Origin: Oscillatoria nigro-viridis PCC 7112
GTDB lineage: Bacteria > Cyanobacteriota > Cyanobacteriia > Cyanobacteriales > Microcoleaceae
Assembly (NCBI RefSeq): GCF_000317475.1
Contig: NC_019729.1
Span: 3,424,501-3,488,500, forward strand
DNA: 64,000 bases
Direction: 5' to 3'
This document shows, in pieces, positions 17,918 to 26,010 of the stretch (positions are counted from its first letter, which is position 1; the number at the start of each line of letters is the position of its first letter). The notes under the pieces are model-generated. The model ran no database searches, had not been told where the DNA came from, and saw only the letters and a list, made by a program, of their open reading frames with translations. The position numbers and the translations under genes are program-made.

Positions 17918-20908
17918 GTGGGAAATCAAAAATTAGGAAATAAAGCGATAGAATGCCTGAATGTCGCGGAGGCACTGCACCAAATGGAAGCAAAATATTA
18001 TAGTATGTTTGAAAATGCTGTCTCGGGTATTTTTCAAACAACCCAATCCGGTCGCTACATCAGCGCGAACCCAGCTTTGGCTCGCATCTACGGATATAAT
18101 TCCGCCGAGGAATTGATGGGCTGTCTGACTGATATCAGCGATCAGCTTTACGTCAATCCCGATCGGCGCGATCAGTTTGTTTCTGCTTTGCAAGAACAGG
18201 GTATCGTATCGGATTTTGAGTCGCAGATTTATCGCCGAGACGGAACAATAATTTGGATCGCTGAGAATGCGCGGGCTGTCTGCGATGAATCAGGGAAATT
18301 GCTCTACTACGAAGGTTTTGTAGAAGATATCACCCAGCGGAAGCAAGCAGAATCTGCACTTCGAGAAAGCGAAGAACGCCTGCGCTTAATAATTGAAGGC
18401 GTTAAGGATTACGCTATATTCATGTTAGATACTGATGGGTATGTAGCTAGCTGGAATTCTGGTGCAGAACGCATTTTTGGATACAGGTCTCATGAAATAG
18501 TCGGCAATAATGCGGAGTGTTTTTTCACAAAAAAAGATATTGAAATCGGCAAACCCCAAGAAAAATTAATCCGGGCGGTAGCCGAAGGTCGATACGAAAA
18601 TGAAGGCTGGCGGCTTCGCAAAGACGGATCGCGATTTTGGGCGAATATTATTGTTACTCCTTTGCGCGATGAAAGGGGAAAGTTGCAGGGCTTTTCTCAA
18701 GTAATGCAGGATATTACTGAGCAAAAGCGGGCGGCTGAGGAAAAGATGCAGTTGATTGCTTCTTTGCAGGCGTCGGAAAAAAAGTTTCGCACTTTGTACG
18801 AATCGACGACTGATGCGGTAATGCTGCTAGACGAAGAGGGTTTTTTGGATTGCAATCCGGCTACTTTAAAGTTATTTGGATGCAGCACTGAGTCTGAGTT
18901 TTGCGGTAAGCATCCTTCGGATTTCAGCCCGCCGTTGCAACCGGACGGACAAGATTCTATGAGTCTTTATCAAGAGCGCATTAATACCGCTATGCGATCG
19001 GGAAATTGCCGTTTTGACTGGCGGCACTATCGTTTGGATGGTTCAGAGTTTCCGGCGGAAGTGCTGCTAACTTCTATGGATATCGGCGGCAAAATAGGGC
19101 TGCAAGGCGTGGTGCGCGATATCACTTATCGGGTGCAGGCTGAGGAAGCCCTGAAGCAGGCTAACGAGGTATTGGAATGCCGGGTTAAAAAGCGGACAAG
19201 TCAGTTGGAAGAGGCTATTAAAAAGTTGAGATTGTCGGAAGAAAAGTTTTCTAAGGCTTTTCGGTCGAGTCCAGATCCGATGATAATTACTACTTTTGCT
19301 GAGGGTCGTTTTATTGAAGTTAATGATAGTTTTTTGTCGATGACTGGTTACGCTTTAGAAGAAACGATTTCTAATACAGTACCGGGGTTAAATATTTGGG
19401 TAAGGCCTGAAGACCGAGTTAATTTTAGACAAAGTTTGCACGAACAAGGTGTTGTTCGCAATCAGGAATGCGAGTTTCGGATGAAGTCGGGATCGGTGGT
19501 GGTGTGTTTGCTGTCAGCAGAGTTGATTAATTTGGACGGCGAACTCTGTATGCTGGCGGTGATGACTGATATTACCGATCGCAAACACGCCGAAGAAGCC
19601 CTACGGGAAAGCCAGCGGGCCTTGGCGACGCTGATGAGCAATTTGCCGGGAATGGCCTACCGTTTTCGCAACGATGCCGATCGCAGTATGGAGTTTGTCA
19701 GCGAAGGTTGCTATCAGTTATCCGGCTATTCTCCTGAAGAATTTATCGGCACTCGGGAAGTTTCTATATCGGAATTGACTCACCCGGACGATCGCGATAA
19801 TTTGTGGAATGCCGTGCAAGTTGCCTTACAAGAAAATCGACCCTATCAGCTAAATTACCGAATTACTTCTAAAAATGGCGAATTAAAATGGGTTTGGGAG
19901 CAAGGTTTGGGAGTGTTTTCCGACTCTGGAGAATTGATAGCTTTGGAAGGATTAATTACTGATATTTCCGAGCAGAAACGCAGTGAAGAAGCTTTGCGGC
20001 GATCGCAAACAGAGTTAACCAAACAAAAACTTCAACTCGAAAATACTTTGCGCGAATTGCAGCAAACTCAAGCTCAATTGATTCACACTGAGAAAATGTC
20101 TACTCTCGGTCAAATGATAGCCGGTGTCGCTCACGAAATTAACAATCCCGTTAGCAGCGTCTGCGGCAATCTCGTCCACGTCGGCCACTACACGGAAGAT
20201 TTGCTGAATTTGATCGATATGTACCAGAAGCACTACCCCCAGCCGCCGGCAGCAATTCAAAATAAAATTAAGGATATCGAATTAGAGTTTCTGCTAGAAG
20301 ATTTGCCGAAAGCGATGTCTTCGATGCAGGTTGGGGCCGATCGCATTCGGGAAATTGTGCGATCGCTCAGAAATTTCTCTCGCAAAGACGATTCTCAAAT
20401 GAGCAAGGTTAATCTGCACGAAGGGATTGAAGGAACGTTGCTGATTCTGCAAAGCCGTCTGAAAGCCAGAGGTAACTATCCCGAAATTGCGGTAATTAAG
20501 GACTATGGAAATTTGCCTTTGGTTGAGTGTTATGCCGGGAAAATCAATCAGGTATTTATGAATTTGATTGGAAATGCGATCGACGCCATCGAGGAATACA
20601 ACGAAGGGCGTTCTGTTGCCCAAGTCAAAGCTAACCGCAGCAAGATTAAAATTAGGACAGAAGTCCAAAACTCCCATGCTGTAATTAGGATTTCTGACAA
20701 CGGCCCCGGTATGCCAGAAGAAGTTTCCCAGCAGTTATTCGAGGCTTTTTTTACCACCAAACCCGCCGACAAAGGCACCGGTTTAGGGCTGTCAATTTCC
20801 TACAAAGTTGTCCAAGAACACGGTGGCAAACTGAGTTGCGTGTCTGCACTCGGCCACGGAGCCGAGTTTATCATAGAATTGCCGATCGAACAAATTAGCG
20901 ATTGTTGA
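17918..20908 (+). CDS. Multi-PAS sensor histidine kinase (five PAS domains)
   Basis: A 996-residue kinase with no membrane segment, so cytoplasmic. It has five PAS/PAC units at about residues 25-145, 150-270, 285-405, 440-560 and 565-690, each closing with a D-I-T/S-x2 PAC motif such as EDITQRKQAE. A coiled coil follows (about 690-725), then HisKA with phospho-acceptor His739 in AGVAHEINNP and HATPase_c with N box GNAIDAIEE, G1 SDNGPGMP and G2 GTGLGLSIS. A second coiled-coil linker (about 405-440) separates PAS3 and PAS4. No receiver or output domain and no adjacent regulator are seen. The start is a GTG. An internal ATG at codon 23 is an alternative. Ligands cannot be predicted. Confidence 0.9.
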   Translation: MGNQKLGNKAIECLNVAEALHQMEAKYYSMFENAVSGIFQTTQSGRYISANPALARIYGYNSAEELMGCLTDISDQLYVNPDRRDQFVSALQEQGIVSDFESQIYRRDGTIIWIAENARAVCDESGKLLYYEGFVEDITQRKQAESALRESEERLRLIIEGVKDYAIFMLDTDGYVASWNSGAERIFGYRSHEIVGNNAECFFTKKDIEIGKPQEKLIRAVAEGRYENEGWRLRKDGSRFWANIIVTPLRDERGKLQGFSQVMQDITEQKRAAEEKMQLIASLQASEKKFRTLYESTTDAVMLLDEEGFLDCNPATLKLFGCSTESEFCGKHPSDFSPPLQPDGQDSMSLYQERINTAMRSGNCRFDWRHYRLDGSEFPAEVLLTSMDIGGKIGLQGVVRDITYRVQAEEALKQANEVLECRVKKRTSQLEEAIKKLRLSEEKFSKAFRSSPDPMIITTFAEGRFIEVNDSFLSMTGYALEETISNTVPGLNIWVRPEDRVNFRQSLHEQGVVRNQECEFRMKSGSVVVCLLSAELINLDGELCMLAVMTDITDRKHAEEALRESQRALATLMSNLPGMAYRFRNDADRSMEFVSEGCYQLSGYSPEEFIGTREVSISELTHPDDRDNLWNAVQVALQENRPYQLNYRITSKNGELKWVWEQGLGVFSDSGELIALEGLITDISEQKRSEEALRRSQTELTKQKLQLENTLRELQQTQAQLIHTEKMSTLGQMIAGVAHEINNPVSSVCGNLVHVGHYTEDLLNLIDMYQKHYPQPPAAIQNKIKDIELEFLLEDLPKAMSSMQVGADRIREIVRSLRNFSRKDDSQMSKVNLHEGIEGTLLILQSRLKARGNYPEIAVIKDYGNLPLVECYAGKINQVFMNLIGNAIDAIEEYNEGRSVAQVKANRSKIKIRTEVQNSHAVIRISDNGPGMPEEVSQQLFEAFFTTKPADKGTGLGLSISYKVVQEHGGKLSCVSALGHGAEFIIELPIEQISDC

Positions 20909-21459
20909 CCGACTGAACCGGGAATTAGATGATACTGAGCCAGACGCGACAGCAGGACTGAACTTTGTCAGGCAGAGGATATCCATATTTTCTGAAAACG
21001 AGATAGTGATGCAGTTTTTTGCTGCATTGAATAATAGACTTCTTGCAAAATAATTTTGTGCTAATATCGAAAGTCTAGCCAATTTTATAATCTAGCAGGC
21101 CCGGCAAGTTTAAGGAGATGCCAATCAACCCCATAATTCAAAGTTTGACCTAAACTCGAGCCGACTGTTAAGGATAACACATATTTTTTTCAAGAGGTTT
21201 ATTAAGTTATAAAAGGCTAGCTCCTGTGTGTCTTGCATCTTTCTCAATAAGGCTTGAGAAACCGGGTTCCTCTACGAAAAATCCGGAGTTTCAGGTAAGG
21301 GCAGTTGCAAGAAAGTAGTTTCTGGCTCTGGTGCAAGATGTGAGCAGACACAAAAAAACCAGGTATGTCAACGAATGTTTCGATCCTAAAATCTTCTTCC
21401 CTTCTGTCTTCTGCCCTCTGCCTTGCCTCAACAGTAAATATTAATGCCGACCTACTTAA
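20909..21459. other. Gap between convergent kinase and MscS genes
   Basis: No gene seen. AT-rich, with a GAGAAACCGGGTT motif near 21257 shared with other dispersed repeats. Confidence 0.4.
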
Positions 21460-23043
21460 TTATCTCTGTGCAAATTGTCGATCGAACACTGACTTGAGCT
21501 TGCTGCGTAGTAACCGTTGAATATGTAGATGCTTGCCTGGTTTCACCCGAGTCATGGTTCGGATAACCAGATTGTCAACATCAAAATTTTCTAGTCCTTC
21601 AATTCGCGTGGGTTCCAATACTTCTGGGCATTCACTCTGAAGCTGCAGTCCGGCCTCATTAATTAATGCATACACTGCATCCAGATCCAAACCTGGTAGA
21701 GCTGGAACATCTACCTTGGCATAGCTGTATCGCTTGGAGTAATTGACGATTGAGCCGATTTCTCCGTTGCGGATAATCTGTAACTGTCCGTCTGGGTGAC
21801 GAACATGAGTAGTACGGAGTTCGATGGCTTCAACTTCTCCCTCCAAAATCCGGTCTTCTCCCTTCCCTGCCTCGATGTAGTCACCGACAAGATAGTAGTT
21901 TTCAAACAAAATGAAGAAGCCGCAGACAATATCGTTGATTAAGTTTTGTGCCCCAAACCCCACAGCTATACCGACTATACCTGCTCCAGCCAGAATGGGA
22001 GTTGGATTGATGCCAATTAAATTGAGAACAAAAATTCCTCCGACAAAATAAGTCACATACTTTAAGATACTTTTGAAGAGGGGAATGATAGTAAGACGCC
22101 GCTGCCGCTGCAAATCGGTAAGATGATCGGTTTTGAGGACTAAATCTTCTAAGATGATATTAGTAAATTCAATAAATACTCCACACAGGAAATAGAGTCC
22201 AATTATCTGGACGATTTGACCTGAATAATTCGTAATCCAAGCGATGGAGTCGATGTCTTGAATAATTAGAGTTGCGATCGCAACATACAAAATGTATTCC
22301 AGTGCCTTCTTCAGTCCTGGCATTAAGTGTCGAAAGCGTTCATAGTGACGCAATACATTTTCGCTGCTGGAGTAGCGCAGACTCAGAGCATCCAGCGTGT
22401 CGATCAGCACAGACAGCACTTTGATGAGCAACTGCCCTAGAGAAACTGCCAGATAAGCTTTGAGTCCGACTCTGAGATACTTGGTGACGACAGCCGGTGC
22501 GTTCAGAAAATCGCTGCAAAAAATCAACGCCAGCAGCCAAGTTCCATTTGATACAATCTTTTTGAGCGAGTTGAAAAATACCTCAACGCTTTCGTCGTTG
22601 GCGGTGATCTGATCCGAGCCTTGAGCCAGCATGCTGCCCCGATCCAGCACCTTTAGTAGATAAGGTAGACTGAGCTTGACCAGCAATAGTAGGCTAATGC
22701 ACTTCAAGAAGGCGATCGCTAGTTGGTTCCAAATTTTGCGGGGAATGCTGCTGAGCAAACCCAGGTAAAAGGACAAAAGACTTTTCCCCTGAAAAATCAG
22801 TACCCCATTCACTCCTGCCACCAGCAAACACAGAGCGACGCAGGTCACGAGTAATATGACCGTGATATTTTGTCGCAGGTTCGTGACTTTTGGAGAGTGA
22901 TTCCGAAACCGGGTTGACTCTAGCGCTTTCAAGCTAAAACCAGCCAGCCAGTTCAAAAACACGAACCCAGCCACAAGCCCAGCAATTCCGAAAAGGGTAA
23001 TGGCTATATCTACCACCATGGGTAGTTTATGACTTCCAAACAT
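21460..23043 (-). CDS. MscS-family mechanosensitive ion channel
   Basis: A 527-residue membrane protein. About seven hydrophobic segments fill residues 10-360. The last (LAGAGIVGIAVGFGAQNLIN) is the Gly/Ala-packed pore helix of MscS, followed by the beta domain (FFILFENYYLVGDYIEAG, GEVEAIELRTTHVRHPDGQL, IIRNGEIGSIVNYSKRY) and an alpha/beta C-terminal domain. It resembles larger MscK/YbdG-like members with extra N-terminal helices rather than minimal E. coli MscS. The expected role is release of osmolytes on hypo-osmotic shock. It stands alone next to an insertion sequence. Confidence 0.92.
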   Translation of the reverse strand: MFGSHKLPMVVDIAITLFGIAGLVAGFVFLNWLAGFSLKALESTRFRNHSPKVTNLRQNITVILLVTCVALCLLVAGVNGVLIFQGKSLLSFYLGLLSSIPRKIWNQLAIAFLKCISLLLLVKLSLPYLLKVLDRGSMLAQGSDQITANDESVEVFFNSLKKIVSNGTWLLALIFCSDFLNAPAVVTKYLRVGLKAYLAVSLGQLLIKVLSVLIDTLDALSLRYSSSENVLRHYERFRHLMPGLKKALEYILYVAIATLIIQDIDSIAWITNYSGQIVQIIGLYFLCGVFIEFTNIILEDLVLKTDHLTDLQRQRRLTIIPLFKSILKYVTYFVGGIFVLNLIGINPTPILAGAGIVGIAVGFGAQNLINDIVCGFFILFENYYLVGDYIEAGKGEDRILEGEVEAIELRTTHVRHPDGQLQIIRNGEIGSIVNYSKRYSYAKVDVPALPGLDLDAVYALINEAGLQLQSECPEVLEPTRIEGLENFDVDNLVIRTMTRVKPGKHLHIQRLLRSKLKSVFDRQFAQR

Positions 23044-23298
23044 TTGACTTTTTCCTGCTCTAAACTATCTAGACTGGTAGGGAAGTAACCGACTCTGACA
23101 ATTCCCTCACATGATTGGGTGAGATAAAAATTATAGAATGAAGGCATTGTACAACACAAAACTCCACCATTTGGCGAGGTTAAGTTGCAAGATTTTAACA
23201 GTTAGTGAAGGGTTAAAGCTGACGGGTAACACCATTGGTAACAAGTTAGAAGAGAGTAGATCGTGTCAATACCTCTGGGGATAGAAATATTATAAAAT

Positions 23299-23382
23299 AA
23301 TAATGATAATGAAATAGAGGAAAGGGTGAGAGAGTCCGCCGCAAGCGGACTCTCTCACCCGATTGCGATTATCATTATTAAT
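23299..23382. repeat. Long hairpin inside the IS left end
   Basis: A perfect 16-bp stem (23324-23339 with 23345-23360, loop CGCAA) is surrounded by a second 12-bp pairing, AATAATGATAAT at about 23299-23310 with ATTATCATTATT at 23371-23382. It lies between the left terminal repeat and the transposase. Confidence 0.8.
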
Positions 23383-23410
23383 AAGTTGTGTACTCGATTG
23401 GCGTTGCATC

Positions 23411-23510
23411 GCGATCGATAATAATGGCGGACGATCGATAATAGTTACGGACGATCGATAATAGTTACGGACGATCGATAATAATAGCGGACGATCGATA
23501 ATAGTTATGG
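23411..23510. repeat. Five tandem 20-nt units containing CGATCGATAAT
   Basis: Five consecutive 20-nt units follow the pattern ACGATCGATAATAGTTACGG with small variations. The array ends about 45 nt before the transposase start, and may hold binding sites or simply be a minisatellite. Confidence 0.85.
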
Positions 23511-23554
23511 GCGTTGGTATTATCAAATGATATAATTGACAAATAATTGAGCGA

Positions 23555-24919
23555 TTGTGTAGGTCAGTAAATATGGCTAAAAGTCAAAAAACCAACCGTG
23601 ACCACGCCAAAAAAACTACAAAACCGATGGTGGAGGACGAGGAGATTGCCTCGCAACTATCGGCATTACTAACACCGGCGATTACCTCACAAGAAAATTA
23701 CTACCGTCAACTGGGTTTGCGAGGAAGAATTCTTAACCTACCGTTGATGGTAGCAGCAGTATTAACTTTGCTATGGCGAGACGTATCTGGAGTAACAGCA
23801 CTCACAAGAATGTTAGCAAGAGAAGGTTTTTTGTGGTGCCGACCTAGAACAGTAACTCAACAAGCAATGTCTCAAAGGTTTCTAAGTTTTCCCGCCACAT
23901 TATTTGAGGGAGTATTCAAAAATTTATTACGCCAGTTTAAGAACTGCTTGGTACCAGAGAAACCAGCGACCTTTACCAGAAAGCATTCAATTTGCCTTGA
24001 ACAAATTTTCGAGAATTTGGACAGTATAGAGCTGCGACGCTCGAAGCATTGTTTTGCAAGCTCAAGAGCCTGGAAGATATACCTAAACGGCAGTTGGCAG
24101 TTAAAATGGCAACAGTTATAGATTTAATGACCAGGCTCCCGGTTGATATTTGGTTTCAGGAAAAACCGAGAGCTTAGTCATGTTAAGCTTGAAGAAAAAA
24201 TCCTGCAATTAGTGCCAGCTAAAACCTTACTCTTACTGGATAGAGGATTTTACCATTTTAGCTTTTGGCTCAAATTAATTGAACGATATATCCATTTAAT
24301 TACTCGTTTAAAAAAAGGAGCAGCAATTCAAATACAGCGAGTATTTACCAAAAGTTACGACCAGAAAGATAGTCTAGTACGTTTGGGTTCTGAAAATGCA
24401 AAAACTCCATTTATTACCTTAAGTCTGATAGAAGTTCGTTCGGGTAAAACCTGGCATTCTTATTTGACAAGCTTACTTGAGCCTCAAGTATTACCACCCT
24501 ACGTCGTAGCAGATTTATATCGCAGGCGTTGGAGGATTGAATGGGCTTTTAATACCGTAAAAAGGCTGTTGAGATTAAGTTATTTGTGGACGGGTTCTCT
24601 CAACGGCATCCAGCTTCAAATTTGGGTAACTTGGATATTTTATGCAATCTTAGTGGATTTAGGTGATGCCGTTGCCGATCGACTCTCTTTACCAATAGAT
24701 TCGATTTCATTAGAAATGATTTACCGGGGTCTTTACCATTTTTATGTGGCACGCCAAAAAGGTAAGGCAACCGATCCGAGAGAGTATTTTGCCACACCCG
24801 AAAATCGAGATTTAGGTATTGTTAAATCTCAACGAAAACCCAACGTTAAGTTAATTGTGGCACCTTTTCCCGATCGACAGCGAGGGTCTGACTGCTTTTT
24901 CTTTGAAGCATCTTCTTAA
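23555..24919 (+). pseudogene. IS4-family transposase, inactivated by frameshifts
   Basis: Reading across frames gives one transposase. 23555 to about 23965 encodes the N-terminal part (YYRQLGLRGRILNLPLMVAA). About 23967-24027 continues in another frame (RPLPESIQFALNKFSRIW) and meets a TAG. About 24031-24170 continues in the third frame (LEALFCKLKSLEDIPKRQ, ending at PRA). From about 24143 the original frame resumes with the catalytic domain (TLLLLDRGFYHFSFW) and the IS4 YREK motif in DLYRRRWRIEWAFNTVK. Three separate +1-type shifts make programmed frameshifting unlikely. No passenger gene is present. Confidence 0.85.
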
Positions 24920-24971
24920 ATCCCCTTGACAGATGCCATCCAAGCTTAACTTGTTACGAATGGGGTAACAC

Positions 24972-25317
24972 AGGGAGCTACAAAGCAGACAGAATCAGGG
25001 AGATAGCCCGTTGACCCCGTTGATACTAAAGCTTAGGCTACGATCGAGTGCTTCGTGATAGTTGTGGGTGCGGAATTTAGGTTTTACCAAACAACTACCA
25101 GTTTTTGCAATATAACCTATCTTAGTACCATTCGGGTAAAGCGAATTAGAGATTGAGGTTGACTGCCCTGGGGGCTGATTGTTGTCAAAAAAAAGATAGG
25201 TCGAGTGGTTCTTTTATTTTGAATCGCGATCGTTTAAAAGAGCGATCGGGACGATCGGACTCGTTAGCTCGCTGATTAACCGGACGCGATCTAACGAGTA
25301 ATTCTGATTTCTGATAA
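24972..25317. other. Gap between the IS and rnhB
   Basis: No gene seen. Mixed-composition sequence with GCGATCG motifs, probably the 3' untranslated end of the rnhB transcript and the IS flank. Confidence 0.4.
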
Positions 25318-26010
25318 CTATTTTCGACAAGGACTAAAAGATTGTCGGTGAAAGACAGATACACCGCAGCGTTCCAAAGCTAACTTATGTTTAGCAGTAC
25401 CATATCCCTTGTTATTTGTCAAGTCATATTCAGGATACTTAACAGCTAAACGTACTATTAATTCATCGCGCCAAACCTTCGCCACAATACTAGCAGCAGC
25501 AATCTGAATCGATCGCGCATCACCCTTAATCATCGTCTCTTGCTCGATCGCCAAATTTGGAATCCTTTGATTCCCGTCAACCAAACACAAATCCGGCGTC
25601 ACCTTCAACTTCAAAATCGCCCGTTTCATCGCCAACAAAGAAGCCTGCAAAATATTGAGGCGATCGATCTCCCGCACCGAAGCCGCACCAATTTGACAGT
25701 CAACAGCCACAGCCCGGATTTTTACAGCTAACCGACTCCGGGCTGCGGCACTCAACTGCTTGCTGTCGCGCACCCCGCAACTTGCTAATTCATCGAGAAC
25801 TTCGTCGGGCAAAATGCAGGCAGCAGCCACCACCGGCCCGAACCAAGCCCCTCGTCCGACTTCATCCACACCAGCAATTACCAAAGCGTTCGAGGGAGAG
25901 GGGGAAAGGGGAAGATGGAAAGATGGGAAGAGAGTAAAAATTTCTACTTCTTCCTTCTTCCCTCTTCTCTCTGACTTCTTCCTTCTTCCCTCTGGCTTCA
26001 TATCACTCAT
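25318..26010 (-). CDS. rnhB: Ribonuclease HII
   Basis: The 230-residue product has an RNase HII core from about residue 42: GVDEVGRGAWFGPVVAAA (first acidic site), CLVDGNQRIP, KGDARSIQIAAASIVAKVWRD and YDLTNNKGYGTAKH. It removes RNA from RNA-DNA hybrids and misincorporated ribonucleotides. The chosen ATG (26008-26010) overlaps the rne stop by eight bases, suggesting translational coupling, and a second ATG at 26001 is possible. The first 40 residues are a Lys/Glu/Arg-rich then Pro/Ser-rich stretch encoded by purine-rich repeats (25890-26000). This is absent from usual 200-residue homologues and may be repeat-derived. Confidence 0.92.
   Translation of the reverse strand: MSDMKPEGRRKKSERRGKKEEVEIFTLFPSFHLPLSPSPSNALVIAGVDEVGRGAWFGPVVAAACILPDEVLDELASCGVRDSKQLSAAARSRLAVKIRAVAVDCQIGAASVREIDRLNILQASLLAMKRAILKLKVTPDLCLVDGNQRIPNLAIEQETMIKGDARSIQIAAASIVAKVWRDELIVRLAVKYPEYDLTNNKGYGTAKHKLALERCGVSVFHRQSFSPCRK

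Larger units (their letters stand above)
23233..24962 (+). mobile_element. IS4-family insertion sequence, decayed, with intact ends
   Basis: A 1730-bp element is delimited by 16-bp terminal inverted repeats with one mismatch (left CATTGGTAACAAGTTA at 23233-23248; right end at 24947-24962, reading CATTCGTAACAAGTTA on the minus strand). It is flanked by a perfect 9-bp direct repeat, GGGTAACAC, at 23224-23232 and 24963-24971, read as the target-site duplication. The transposase gene occupies the right three quarters and is broken by frameshifts. The left end holds a long hairpin and five 20-nt tandem repeats. The insertion lies between the MscS and rnhB genes. Confidence 0.85.

Noticed and set aside
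23555-24919. Programmed ribosomal frameshifting in the IS4 transposase
   Set aside because: Three separate shifts, one next to an in-frame TAG and without a slippery run, fit decay better.
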